Origin: Streptomyces antioxidans
GTDB lineage: Bacteria > Actinomycetota > Actinomycetes > Streptomycetales > Streptomycetaceae
DNA length: 64,000 bases
Direction of reading: 5' to 3'
Assembly (NCBI RefSeq): GCF_000968685.2
Contig: NZ_LAKD02000005.1
Span: 157,166 to 221,165 of the forward strand
Shown here: piece after piece, positions 17,322-26,215 of the stretch
Numbering within the stretch: position 1 is the stretch's first letter
Layout of the letters: each line of letters starts with the position of its first letter
Made by a program: the position numbers and the translations under genes
Notes under the pieces: model-generated
Database searches by the model: none
What the model was told of the DNA's origin: nothing
What the model saw: the letters and a program-made list of their open reading frames with translations, nothing else

Positions 17322-19201
17322 GCGCGCGCTCCTTCGGCAGGATCTTCGGGATCTGCGGTGTCGGATGCGGATTCCGGGGCGGAGTCCCCGGTGGAGTCCT
17401 TTCCTGAGGCTCCGGTGGAGTCCTCGGTGGAGTCGTCGCCGGAGTCCCCGGTGGAGTCTCGATCGGACTCTGGGTCGGACTTCGGGGCGGAGTCCCGGTC
17501 GGACTCCGGGTCGGGTTCCGCTTCCGGGGCCGGGGGTGCGTCCGTCTGGAGACGGACGGCCAGATCGGCGAGTTCTTCGGGCAGCTTGGCGTACTCACTG
17601 CGGCCGAGTCCCGCCATCTCGACCACGGTGGTGCCGTCGTCGCCCCTCGCCGCGCGCACCCACACCCGGCGGCGCTGGATGAACAGGGAGGCGGCCAGGC
17701 CCACCAGGGCGGCCACGGCGCCGATGAGGGCGCCCTGGTCACCCGGCTTGTGCGAGATCTGGAAGCTGGCCCATTCCTTGACGCCGTCGAACGACAGCGT
17801 TCCGGCGCCGTTCGGCAGTTTCATGGTGTCGCCGACCTTGAGCGCCCGGGCGAACTTGGTCTTGCCGTCGGGCTCCAGGAACTGCTTCATCCGCGACTTG
17901 TCCAGTTGGTACACGCTCTGCGGAGTGCCGCCGTCCACGCCGAGGCTGCCGTGGTAGGCGGTCAGGACCAGCGTCGGATTGTCCAGCGCCGGGAAGACGG
18001 AGAACATGCCCTGGCTGCGCACCCAGGTCGGCAGGAACTGCCCCTGGAAGCCGATTTGGTCCTTCTTGCCGCTCTTGTCCCGATAGTCCGGGACCTTGAT
18101 GACCATGCTCTCGGTGAGGTTGGCCCCGTCGATCGGCAGCCCGACCACCGGGCCCCGGTGCACCACATCGCCCTTGCCGTCCCGGATGGTGACGACCGGC
18201 GAGTAGCCGTGGTTCAGCAGGAAGACCTTGTAGCCCGCGATCTCCAGCGGCTCGTTCACCTTGATCGAGGTCTTGTGGCTCGCGCCGTCCGCGCCGTCCC
18301 AGTAGCTCACATCGGCGCGGAAGGTGCGCGGAGTGCGCATCTGCGGACCGCTGCGTTCATAGGTCGCGGTGAAGCGGTCCAGCTGGAAGCCGAAGGGGGC
18401 GAGATCGTCGCTGTTGAACAGCTGCCCCGTCTTGATGTCGTCGTACTGGGTGAGGCTGTTGGAGAAGCCGCCGCCCTCGGTGATCAGGCTGCTGCCCTCG
18501 GTCTTCCACAGCTGCCCCGCGGCGAAGGACACCAGCAGCACGATCAGCGCGCTGTGGAAGAGCAGATTGCCCACCTCGCGCAGATAGCCCTTCTCCGCGG
18601 CCACCGCGTCGTCCGCGGCCTCGACGCGGAAGCGGCGCCCCTTCATGATCTTCCGGGCGGCCGCCAGCACCTGCTCGGGCTCGGCCTCACTGCGCCAGGT
18701 GGTGTACGCGGGAAGCCGGGTCAGCCGACGGGGCGCGGCCGGCGGACGGCCGCGCAGCTGGCCGATGAACTGCCAGGTGCGCGGCACGATGCAGCCGATG
18801 AGCGAGATGAACAGCAGGAGGTAGATCGCCGAGAACCACACCGAGCTGTAGACGTGGAACAGCTGGAGCTTCTCGTAGACCGGGGTGAGCGTCGGATGCC
18901 GCTCCTGGAAGTCCTGCACCTTGAGCTGGTCGATGCTGGTCTGCGGGACCAGCGAACCGGGGATCGTGGCGAGGGTGAGCAGCAGGAGCAGCAGCAGCGC
19001 CACCCGCATCGAGGTCAGCTGCCGCCAGAACCACCGGGCCCAGCCGAGCGGCCCCAGCGAGGGGATGTTGATCTCCTCGGCCGGGGCGGTGGACAGCTGC
19101 GACCCCGCGGCGCCGAGCTCGCGCTCCTCGGCGGTCACGCCACCCTCGGGCGGCGCGCCGGCCCCCTTGCCGGCCGCGGTGTCGGTATCGGTGGTGGACA
19201 T
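17318..19201 (-). CDS. resB: Cytochrome c biogenesis protein ResB
   Basis: The protein has 627 residues. Membrane helices occur in [49 protein letters not shown], and LLFHSALIVLLVSFAAGQLW. A large extracytoplasmic domain follows, including NEPLEIAGYKVFLLNHGYSP, and then a final helix (QGALIGAVAALVGLAASLFIQRRRVWVR). The C-terminal 70 residues are an acidic Asp/Ser/Glu-rich low-complexity tail built of DS-x-x-DS repeats, not needed by the family. It acts with CcsB in heme ligation. The gene sits between ccdA (3-bp gap) and ccsB (4-nt overlap). Confidence 0.94.
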   Translation of the reverse strand: MSTTDTDTAAGKGAGAPPEGGVTAEERELGAAGSQLSTAPAEEINIPSLGPLGWARWFWRQLTSMRVALLLLLLLTLATIPGSLVPQTSIDQLKVQDFQERHPTLTPVYEKLQLFHVYSSVWFSAIYLLLFISLIGCIVPRTWQFIGQLRGRPPAAPRRLTRLPAYTTWRSEAEPEQVLAAARKIMKGRRFRVEAADDAVAAEKGYLREVGNLLFHSALIVLLVSFAAGQLWKTEGSSLITEGGGFSNSLTQYDDIKTGQLFNSDDLAPFGFQLDRFTATYERSGPQMRTPRTFRADVSYWDGADGASHKTSIKVNEPLEIAGYKVFLLNHGYSPVVTIRDGKGDVVHRGPVVGLPIDGANLTESMVIKVPDYRDKSGKKDQIGFQGQFLPTWVRSQGMFSVFPALDNPTLVLTAYHGSLGVDGGTPQSVYQLDKSRMKQFLEPDGKTKFARALKVGDTMKLPNGAGTLSFDGVKEWASFQISHKPGDQGALIGAVAALVGLAASLFIQRRRVWVRAARGDDGTTVVEMAGLGRSEYAKLPEELADLAVRLQTDAPPAPEAEPDPESDRDSAPKSDPESDRDSTGDSGDDSTEDSTGASGKDSTGDSAPESASDTADPEDPAEGARA

Positions 19202-19204
19202 CGA

Positions 19205-19969
19205 TCAGATCCCTACGTTGAAGCCCTGGGCCCAGGTCTGCATGGAGCCCATCATGGTGTCCCAGACACCTGTGAGCAGCAGCACCCCCAGGGCGACGAG
19301 CATGCCGCCCCCGGCTCGCATCACCCAGACGTAGTGCCGCTTGACCCAGCCGAAGGCACCCAGCGCCCGGCGGTAGGCCACGGCGACCGCCACGAACGGC
19401 AGCCCGAGCCCCACGCAGTACGCGGCGGTGAGCAGGGCACCGCGCCCCGCACTCGCCTCATTGAACGCCAGGGTGTTGACGGCGGTGAGCGTCGGCCCCA
19501 GGCACGGCGTCCAGCCGACGCCGAACAGGGCGCCCAGCACCGGTGCCCCCGCGAGCCCCAGCGTGGGCTTGATGTGGAAGCGGAACTCCCGCTGTCCAAA
19601 GCCCCCCAGCACCCCCATGAAGACGAGGCCCATCAGGATCGTGATGACCCCGAGGATCTTGGAGATGGTCTCCTTGTGCTCCTGGAGCGTCCAGCCGAAG
19701 TTGCCGAAGAGCGCGCCCCCGGAGACGAAGACCGCGGTGAAGCCGAGCACGAAGAGCGAGGCGCCCGCGACCATCCGGCCGCGCTTGGCCTCGGCCAGAT
19801 CCGTGCCCGTGACCCCGGTGACGTACGACATGTAGCCGGGCACCAGCGGCAGCACACAGGGGGAGAAGAAGGAGACCAGTCCGCCGAGCAGGGCGACCGG
19901 CAGCGCCAGCAGCAGCGCCCCGGTCAGGACGGTCTCGTTGGGATCGGTCGCGGCGGCCAGTGTGTTCAC
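19205..19969 (-). CDS. ccdA: Thiol-disulfide membrane carrier CcdA (cytochrome c biogenesis)
   Basis: The protein has 254 residues with six membrane helices. CcdA passes reducing power across the membrane to apocytochrome c via TlpA/ResA. The two redox cysteines are visible in SFFSPCVLPLVPGYMSYV and GVGWTPCLGPTLTAV. Start GTG 19969 directly follows the tlpA stop. Order tlpA-ccdA-resB-ccsB is the System II maturation operon. Confidence 0.95.
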   Translation of the reverse strand: MNTLAAATDPNETVLTGALLLALPVALLGGLVSFFSPCVLPLVPGYMSYVTGVTGTDLAEAKRGRMVAGASLFVLGFTAVFVSGGALFGNFGWTLQEHKETISKILGVITILMGLVFMGVLGGFGQREFRFHIKPTLGLAGAPVLGALFGVGWTPCLGPTLTAVNTLAFNEASAGRGALLTAAYCVGLGLPFVAVAVAYRRALGAFGWVKRHYVWVMRAGGGMLVALGVLLLTGVWDTMMGSMQTWAQGFNVGI

Positions 19970-19975
19970 AAAGGG

Positions 19976-20593
19976 TCACTTCTCCGCGATCAGCGGCGTG
20001 ACCATCGTGCGCAGGCGCTCCTCGCTGAGCGGCGTCAGAGCGCGGGCCGCGATCCTGCCCTCCCGGTCCAGCACGATCGTCGAGGGAATGGCCTGCGGAT
20101 TGAGGCTGCCCTTGGGGAAGCGCAGCATGAGCTTGCCGATCGGGTCGTACAGACTCGGGTAGTCGATGCCGTATTCCTTCTCGAACCTCAGCGCGGGGGC
20201 GCGGTTGGAGTCACGGGTGTTGATCCCGATGAACCGCACGCCCTTGGCCTCGGTGTCCTTGGCCACCTTGGCGAGGTTCGACGCCTCGGCCCGGCAGGGG
20301 GCGCACCAGGAGCCCCAGACGTTCAGGACCACGATCTTGCCCTTGTAGTCCGCCAGGTCCAGGGGCTTGCCCTCCAGGGTCTTGCCCAAGAGCTGGGGTC
20401 CGTCCTTGCGGTTCTCCTCGGCGACGGTGTCCACGCCGCCCTTGCCCTGGACGAACTTGGTGTCGGCGGAGCCGCCCGAGGTGCCGCCCCCGCCGCAGGC
20501 GGTCAGGGACAGCATCACAACCGTGGCCCCGGCGGCCAGCACGGTTGCGCGACGGCGGGTCACGAGGCCCCGAGGGGCACGGCAGACACTCAT
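19976..20593 (-). CDS. TlpA/ResA-like thioredoxin lipoprotein
   Basis: The protein has 205 residues. A lipoprotein signal ends at LTAC (about residues 30-33), so it is anchored outside the membrane. The thioredoxin-like domain has GKIVVLNVWGSWCAPCRAEA with the redox pair WCAPC, and the cis-Pro region QAIPSTIVLDREGRI. It keeps apocytochrome c heme-binding cysteines reduced, receiving electrons from CcdA. ATG 20593 is the chosen start; a longer upstream ORF lacks sense. It is the first gene of the ccs operon, with 120 bp before the upstream lipoprotein gene. Confidence 0.92.
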   Translation of the reverse strand: MSVCRAPRGLVTRRRATVLAAGATVVMLSLTACGGGGTSGGSADTKFVQGKGGVDTVAEENRKDGPQLLGKTLEGKPLDLADYKGKIVVLNVWGSWCAPCRAEASNLAKVAKDTEAKGVRFIGINTRDSNRAPALRFEKEYGIDYPSLYDPIGKLMLRFPKGSLNPQAIPSTIVLDREGRIAARALTPLSEERLRTMVTPLIAEK

Positions 20594-20713
20594 GTGAAAA
20601 GTTTCGCATGGCCCTTTTGGGGATCTTCGCCACCCCCCTCCGGGTACCCCGCCGCGCAGCGCGGGGCCTCGTCCACGGTCCACTCCCGGCCCGCCCCGCG
20701 TCCACCGGCGCCG

Positions 20714-21901
20714 TCAGCCGCCGTTCGCGCTCCACGCCTGGCCCACGCCGAGCCCGCGCAGTTCGGCCAGGACCGCGGGGTCCTGTGCGTCCAGCCAGTC
20801 GGTGAGCTGCTTGAAGGAGACCAGCCGGACGTCCTTGTGCTTCTCGTCGGCCATGTGCTTGAGCGCTTCCTCGACGGCGTCCATATAGATGCCGCCGTTC
20901 CACTGCTCGAAGTGGTTCCCGATGAAGAACGGGGCGCGATTGGTCTCATAGGCCCGGTTGAAACCGGCTATGTATGCCTCGGTGGCCTGCTTGCGCCAGC
21001 CCGGGTAGTTCGCGGGCGGGGCGTTGGTGGAATTCTTCGACTGGTTCGCCAGAATGTTGTAGTCCATCGAGAGCACCTCGAAGGAGTGTCCCGGAAAGGG
21101 AATCTGCTGCAGCGGATAGTCCCAGAGGCCCTGCTTCTTCGACGGCCACACCTGAAGTCCGCCCGGCGAACTGGCGTCATAGCGCCAGCCGAGCTCCCGG
21201 GCGGTCGGCAGCAAATTTGTCTGCCCCTTCAGACAGGGAGTGCGGCCGCCGATGAGCTCCTTGCGGTAGTCGAAGGGCAGCGGCTCCACATCGGTGAAGC
21301 GCGTATTCGTCCGCCACTCCGTGACAAAGGACATGGCCTGATCGATCTCGGACTTCCACTGCGCGGACGTCCAGTTCTCCACCGAGCCGCTTCCGGAGCA
21401 GAAGTGGCCATTGAAATGGGTGCCGATCTCATGACCCTCGAGCCACGCCTCGCGCACGTTCCGCAGGGTGGCCTTGACGTGCTCATCGGTGAGATAGCCG
21501 ATGTCGGAGGCGCCCACCGGGTTGTTCGGCGGCCGGTAGAGCGACTTCTTCGACTCGGGAAGGCAGTAGATACCGGAGAGGAAAAACGTCATGAAAGCGC
21601 CGTATTCCTCGGCCAGTTTGCGGAACCGCGGGAAGAGACCGTTGCCGACCTCTCCCGCGCCGTCCCACGAGAACACCACGAACTGCGGCGGCTTCTGCCC
21701 CCGCGCCAGCCGCTCCGGCTTCGGGGCCTCCTTACGCCGCTCACCGTGCGAAGTGGAGCCGTCACCGATCGGCTTCGCCTGGGTCGTCTTCGCGGGCTTC
21801 GGCGTACCGGATCCGGGCCCCGAGGAACAGCCGGCGACGGCCAGTGACGCCGCCGCTCCCACACCAAGACCGAGGATCCCCCTCCGGCTGACCTCACGCA
21901 T
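20714..21901 (-). CDS. Tat-type lipoprotein with NodB-like polysaccharide deacetylase domain
   Basis: The protein has 395 residues. The N-terminus MREVSRRGILGLGVGAAASL-AVAGC is a twin-arginine lipoprotein signal (Cys about 25). The NodB-like fold is indicated by QFVVFSWDGAGE (motif 1, with one Asp rather than the usual pair), THFNGH (motif 2 metal His pair within HEIGTHFNGHF) and DYRKELIGGRTPCL (motif 3-like). Extended C-terminal part: NHFEQWNGGIYMDAVEEAL. It is expected to act on cell-wall or exopolysaccharide N-acetyl groups, or to bind glycan if inactive. It sits between the hemL-phosphatase pair and the ccs genes, on the same strand. The 178-bp gap upstream shows no gene. Confidence 0.82.
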   Translation of the reverse strand: MREVSRRGILGLGVGAAASLAVAGCSSGPGSGTPKPAKTTQAKPIGDGSTSHGERRKEAPKPERLARGQKPPQFVVFSWDGAGEVGNGLFPRFRKLAEEYGAFMTFFLSGIYCLPESKKSLYRPPNNPVGASDIGYLTDEHVKATLRNVREAWLEGHEIGTHFNGHFCSGSGSVENWTSAQWKSEIDQAMSFVTEWRTNTRFTDVEPLPFDYRKELIGGRTPCLKGQTNLLPTARELGWRYDASSPGGLQVWPSKKQGLWDYPLQQIPFPGHSFEVLSMDYNILANQSKNSTNAPPANYPGWRKQATEAYIAGFNRAYETNRAPFFIGNHFEQWNGGIYMDAVEEALKHMADEKHKDVRLVSFKQLTDWLDAQDPAVLAELRGLGVGQAWSANGG

Positions 21902-22079
21902 GACGCCCTCAATTCACGATCGCCGTTCTCATTGCCCGGGGTGTCCGGACAACCCTGGAGATGGCGAGGCGAATAGCGAGGTTCCGAAAGAGCGCGGTCA
22001 ATTACACGGCGGACACAATGTCTCCATTCGATGGCACGTCGATGGCACGCCCCGGCCCGGCCGCGGCCGGGCGCACCGC

Positions 22080-22778
22080 TCAGGCACCGAAGCCCTTGGA
22101 GGCGCCCTTCACCGGCTTGGCACCCGCGCGCAGATGGGGCGGAACGAGATCACGGGCAGGTTCGCTGTAGCCCACCGAGACGATCCGGTCGCCGCGGAAG
22201 GTGAAGCTGGTGAGGCTGGCCAGCGTGCACTGCCGCCTGCGCGGGTCGTGCCACAGCCGCCGCCGCTCCACGAAGCTGCGCACGATCCAGATCGGCAGCT
22301 GATGGCTGACGCACACCGCCTCATGCCCGCGCGCGGCGTCCCGCGCCCGGCCCAGCGCCGCCATCATCCGCACCACCTGGTCGACATAGGGCTCACCCCA
22401 GGACGGGCGGAACGGGTTGGCGAGATGGCGCCAGTTGCCCGGTTTGCGCAGCGCGCCGTCGCCGACGCCGAAGGTCTTGCCCTGAAAGACGTTCGCCGCC
22501 TCGATCAGCCGCTCGTCCGAGGCCACGTCCAGGCCGTGCGCCTTGGCGATCGGCGCCGCCGTCTCCTGCGCCCGCTCCAGCGGGGAGGCGACCACATGGG
22601 TGATGTCACGGTCGGCGAGGTGTTCGGCGACCCGGTCGGCCATCCGCCGCCCCAGATCGGAGAGGTGGTAGCCGGGCAGCCTGCCGTAGAGCACGCCCTC
22701 CGGGTTGTGGACCTCGCCGTGGCGCATCACATGGACGACGGTGATGTCGTTCTCGCTCTGTGTCATGTCATCCATCAT
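22080..22778 (-). CDS. Histidine phosphatase (phosphoglycerate mutase-like) family protein
   Basis: The protein has 232 residues. The RHG phosphohistidine motif is at the start ([14 protein letters not shown]). Partners follow in [15 protein letters not shown], the later [16 protein letters not shown] (second catalytic His) and [14 protein letters not shown]. The true substrate is unknown; the neighbourhood of hemL and cytochrome c genes is conserved in Streptomyces but gives no direct clue. It overlaps the hemL stop by four bases (ATGA), so the two are translationally coupled. An earlier in-frame ATG two codons in is possible. Confidence 0.9.
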   Translation of the reverse strand: MMDDMTQSENDITVVHVMRHGEVHNPEGVLYGRLPGYHLSDLGRRMADRVAEHLADRDITHVVASPLERAQETAAPIAKAHGLDVASDERLIEAANVFQGKTFGVGDGALRKPGNWRHLANPFRPSWGEPYVDQVVRMMAALGRARDAARGHEAVCVSHQLPIWIVRSFVERRRLWHDPRRRQCTLASLTSFTFRGDRIVSVGYSEPARDLVPPHLRAGAKPVKGASKGFGA

Positions 22779-24091
22779 TCAGTGGCCTCGGCGGCGGCCC
22801 GCACCGCCCCCGGCAGAGCCGCCCGCACCCGCTCCAGCGCCCTCTCGTCATGCGCCGCGGAGACGAACCACGACTCGAAGGCGGAGGGCGGGAGGTAAAC
22901 GCCCTGGGACAGCATGGAGTGGAAGAAGGCGGTGAAGCGGAACGCCTCCTGCGCCTTGGCCTTCTCGTAGTCGGTGACCTCGTCGGTGGTGAAGAAAACC
23001 GAGAACATGTTGCCCGCGGCCTGGATCCGGTGCGCCACGCCCTCCTTGGAAAGCGCCTCCGCCACCATCGCCCGCAGCCGCTCGGAGGCCGCGTCGACCT
23101 CGGCGTACGCCGCGTCGTCCAGCAGCCGCAGCTGGGCGACGCCCGCGGCCGTGGCGACCGGGTTCCCGGACAGGGTGCCCGCCTGGTAGACCGGACCGGC
23201 CGGGGCCAGGCGCTCCATGACGTCCGCGCGCCCGCCGAAGGCCGCGGCCGGGAAGCCGCCGCCCATGACCTTGCCGAAGGTCATCAGGTCCGGCTCCACG
23301 CCGTCCAGCCCGAACCACCCGGCCCTGGAGACCCGGAAGCCGGTCATGACCTCGTCGGAGACATAGAGCGCGCCGTGGTCGGCGCAGAGCTGCTTGAGGC
23401 CCGCGTTGAACCCGGGCAGCGGCGGCACCACGCCCATGTTGCCCGCCGACGCCTCGGTGATCACACAGGCGATCTCCCCGGGGTGCGCGGCGAAGGCCGC
23501 CCGGACCGCCTCCAGGTCGTTGTACGGCAGCACCACGGTCTCCCCCGCCTGCGCTCCCGTCACCCCCGGAGTGTCCGGCAGCCCGAAGGTCGCCACCCCG
23601 GACCCGGCCGCGGCCAGCAGGGCGTCCACATGCCCGTGGTAACAACCGGCGAACTTGATCACCTTCGACCGCCCGGTATACCCGCGGGCCAGCCGGATCG
23701 CCGACATCGTCGCCTCGGTGCCGGACGACACCAGACGCACCTGCTCGACCGGGGCGACCCGCGCCACGATCTCCTCGGCGAGCTCGACCTCTCCCTCGCC
23801 CGGCGTGCCGAACGACGTACCGCGGGCGACGGCGGCCTGCACGGCCGCGGTGACCTCGGGGTGGGAATGGCCGAGGATCATCGGCCCCCACGAGCACACG
23901 AGGTCCACGTATTCGCGTCCATCGGCGTCGGTGAGGTACGGACCGTCCCCGGACACCATGAACCGGGGCGTACCTCCCACGGCGCGGAACGCCCGCACCG
24001 GAGAGTTCACGCCGCCGGGCGTCACGGCGGCCGCGCGATCGAAAAGTGTCTGCGAAACTGGGGCTGCGTACGGATAGCTCACGCACGCCAT
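22775..24091 (-). CDS. hemL: Glutamate-1-semialdehyde 2,1-aminomutase HemL
   Basis: The protein has 438 residues. It converts glutamate-1-semialdehyde to 5-aminolevulinate, using PLP. Class III aminotransferase marks are [48 protein letters not shown] and the PLP lysine in [21 protein letters not shown]. It is the third step in heme synthesis from glutamyl-tRNA; hemA, hemC, hemD and hemB are at 46-51 kb. Start ATG 24091 gives an N-terminus ([16 protein letters not shown]) like those of relatives, though the SD is weak. A 15-bp palindrome lies 60 bp upstream. Confidence 0.95.
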   Translation of the reverse strand: MACVSYPYAAPVSQTLFDRAAAVTPGGVNSPVRAFRAVGGTPRFMVSGDGPYLTDADGREYVDLVCSWGPMILGHSHPEVTAAVQAAVARGTSFGTPGEGEVELAEEIVARVAPVEQVRLVSSGTEATMSAIRLARGYTGRSKVIKFAGCYHGHVDALLAAAGSGVATFGLPDTPGVTGAQAGETVVLPYNDLEAVRAAFAAHPGEIACVITEASAGNMGVVPPLPGFNAGLKQLCADHGALYVSDEVMTGFRVSRAGWFGLDGVEPDLMTFGKVMGGGFPAAAFGGRADVMERLAPAGPVYQAGTLSGNPVATAAGVAQLRLLDDAAYAEVDAASERLRAMVAEALSKEGVAHRIQAAGNMFSVFFTTDEVTDYEKAKAQEAFRFTAFFHSMLSQGVYLPPSAFESWFVSAAHDERALERVRAALPGAVRAAAEATE

Positions 24092-24151
24092 GTTGTCAGA
24101 GGCGGACGTATCCCCGCGGCCGGGCGTTTCACAGCTCTATGGTGGGGGAGG

Positions 24152-24166
24152 TCTCTGTCACAGAGA
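24152..24166. promoter_or_regulatory. 15-bp palindrome between hemL and the divergent small gene
   Basis: TCTCTGT-C-ACAGAGA has 7-bp arms and a single-base centre, in the 230-bp region between divergent genes. It may be an operator. No protein partner is known from sequence. Confidence 0.5.
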
Positions 24167-24321
24167 TCGGGTTGCGCGGTTGTGGCCGCGAGTGGTCGGG
24201 TGGAGATATGCATCGCGGTGGCGAACTGGGTGAAGGGACTGACGACCGAGGCCCCGAGCGTGCCCGGCCCGGACGCCATCGGCGGGACGAGGCGGGCAGG
24301 GCAGGCAGAAGCGGGGGCCGC

Positions 24322-24756
24322 ATGGGGGTGACCTACAAGTACTTCGGTGCGCCGGACGGCGCCACCGCGGCCAGGGTCCCCATCTCGATGCGCCCCGAGG
24401 AGCTCGGCGGCGATGAGCTCGGCCACGGCATGTTCACGAAGATCAAGCCGGAGACAGTGGCCGCGATGGTCCTCACCGGTATCGAAGGCGTCCCGCTGCA
24501 CAAGGTCCCCCCGCTCGAACTGGTCGTCCTCCACCCCGACTACGCCGTCGTCAAGCTCCCGATGACCGCCGTCGATCCGCTGCGCGGCGTCGGCGAGGAG
24601 GCCGTGGGCGCCGCGGCCTTCATCTGGTCCACCGTCCCCGACCGCGGCGGCCCCAGGGACGCCTTCATGGTCTATCAACTGCTCCATGAGTGGCAGGACT
24701 TCTCGCATCGGCTGCACGAGGCGGGGCACCAGCCGTACTGCCTGGTGTGGCCCTGA
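24322..24756 (+). CDS. Conserved hypothetical protein
   Basis: The protein has 144 residues. No domain was recognised. It is soluble, with no signal peptide or membrane helix. The N-terminal MGVTYKYFGAPDGATAARVP begins at ATG 24322 after a GGGGG-type SD. The central RPEELGGDELGHGMFTKIKPETVAAMVLTG and the final QLLHEWQDFSHRLHEAGHQPYC are the most family-like stretches; an upstream in-frame ATG (24208) would add 38 residues of low-complexity sequence. It is divergent from hemL and may share regulation with it. Confidence 0.75.
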   Translation: MGVTYKYFGAPDGATAARVPISMRPEELGGDELGHGMFTKIKPETVAAMVLTGIEGVPLHKVPPLELVVLHPDYAVVKLPMTAVDPLRGVGEEAVGAAAFIWSTVPDRGGPRDAFMVYQLLHEWQDFSHRLHEAGHQPYCLVWP

Positions 24757-24799
24757 GCCGAAGTCCTAAGCCGGGCCTGGGGTTTGCTCTGCGACGTGC

Positions 24800-26215
24800 T
24801 CAACGGGGCCCGCAGGCCGGGTGGTCGGAGTCCGGCCCATTGCAGAGGAAGTAGCCCGACCAGCGGTAGTGGCTGTCGGGCACGGTGCCGGGGCCTCGCT
24901 GCCAGGTGGCCGCCTGATCGCCGTTGGAGAAGGTCAGACCGCCCTGATCGACCGTCGGTTCGCTCTCCAGCAGGGTGGCCAGGCCGCGGAGGAAGGACGT
25001 CCGGTCCGGGCGCTTCTTCCAGGACGCGATGACCTCCTCCGGTGCGGCCGCGGAGAAGCCCGTGCCGTCGAAACCCCCGCGGTCCATGGCCACTTCCATG
25101 GTGTCGAAGTCGCCCCGGCACGCCGCGTTGTGCACCGAGTCGACTGAGGGCTCGCGGCGTTGGGTGCCATCTCCCGTGTCGAAGACCGAGTGGGCCTTGC
25201 CGCAGCTCGGGCCCTTGCCGTCGGCTCCGCGCTGACCGTCGCCGTCCGGCAGGAGCCAGAAGGTCAGGCCGACGGCGGCGGCGAGGACCAGGGCGGCCGC
25301 GGCGAGGGCGCGTCGGCGTCCGCCCAGGCGGGAGGTTCCGGGGGCGGAGGCGGTCTCGTCGGGCTCGGGCGGTTCCTGACGGGGAGTGCGGTTGCGGGCG
25401 ATGGAGATATGGGCGCCGCGGTCGCGGTTCAGCTGTTGCGGGCGTGGGCGGTTCTTGCGCATCAGGGCGCGGTCCACGCGGTCGTAGAGGTCCGCCATGG
25501 TGAACAACTCCGGCGCGTCCGGGGCGCCCTCTTCGAGAAGGGCGATCAACTCGCCGGTGAAGGCCGGGTATCGCTCCCCCGGTGGCGCCAGCGCCTGCTT
25601 GGTGGCGTGGGAAGCGGCGAGGACCGAGGTGCCCTCGACATCGGCCAGCCGGATCGTGTCGTCCCCCGCGGACAGATGGCCGCGCAGAGCGGTGCCGCTG
25701 AAGCAGCAGTCGAGGATGACGACCTTACGGCGGACATGGTTGGCGCTCAGCAGGATCTCGCGCAGGTCGTCGTACTTCACCGCGGTGAACGACTTGTCCT
25801 TCGTCGTCTCCGGTACGGCCAGGTGTAAGCCGCCGCTGAGCGGATAGAGCAGGCCGTGGCCCGCGTAGTAGACGACGAGCGTGTCCGTGGCCTCGACGGC
25901 CGCGCGGTGGACGGCCTCCAGCATGCTGTCGCGCGTCGGCTGCGAAACGATGCGGCAGCGCTCCTCGGGGAGGCCCCACACCTCGGGATCCCGGAACAGC
26001 TCGGCCAGCCGCCCGCAGCCCGCCGCCACGGACGGCCGGTCGTCCAGATGCCGCTGCCGGTCCCGGGAGGCGGCCCCGCCCCGGGTGAAGGCATGGGCCT
26101 CGATGAGGACGGCCCGGGAGGCGGAGGGGTCCGCGAGGCGCGCCGCCGGTGCCGTGGTCTCTCCCGTCGCACGGGAGGCACGGGAGGCACCCGAGGTGCC
26201 GGAGCGCCAGGTCAT
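24800..26215 (-). CDS. Caspase-like peptidase fused to a membrane helix and extracytoplasmic domain
   Basis: The protein has 471 residues. The caspase-like domain (about 34-275) carries VVYYAGHG with catalytic His about 120 and VVILDCCFSGTALRG with catalytic Cys about 171, the p20 dyad of clan CD. A basic linker and one membrane helix (about 303-322, ALAAAALVLAAAVGLTFWLL) lead to an ectodomain of about 150 residues with several cysteines. Start ATG 26215 overlaps the upstream EACC1-like gene by four bases (ATGA). Caspase-EACC1 pairs are proposed conflict systems in multicellular bacteria. Target and trigger are unknown. Confidence 0.88.
   Translation of the reverse strand: MTWRSGTSGASRASRATGETTAPAARLADPSASRAVLIEAHAFTRGGAASRDRQRHLDDRPSVAAGCGRLAELFRDPEVWGLPEERCRIVSQPTRDSMLEAVHRAAVEATDTLVVYYAGHGLLYPLSGGLHLAVPETTKDKSFTAVKYDDLREILLSANHVRRKVVILDCCFSGTALRGHLSAGDDTIRLADVEGTSVLAASHATKQALAPPGERYPAFTGELIALLEEGAPDAPELFTMADLYDRVDRALMRKNRPRPQQLNRDRGAHISIARNRTPRQEPPEPDETASAPGTSRLGGRRRALAAAALVLAAAVGLTFWLLPDGDGQRGADGKGPSCGKAHSVFDTGDGTQRREPSVDSVHNAACRGDFDTMEVAMDRGGFDGTGFSAAAPEEVIASWKKRPDRTSFLRGLATLLESEPTVDQGGLTFSNGDQAATWQRGPGTVPDSHYRWSGYFLCNGPDSDHPACGPR

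Noticed and set aside
17750..21847. 1365-codon plus-strand open frame across the cytochrome c operon
   Set aside because: It runs antisense to four well-supported genes and shows only the His/Arg/Gly-rich composition of a GC-rich shadow frame. No domain is recognisable.
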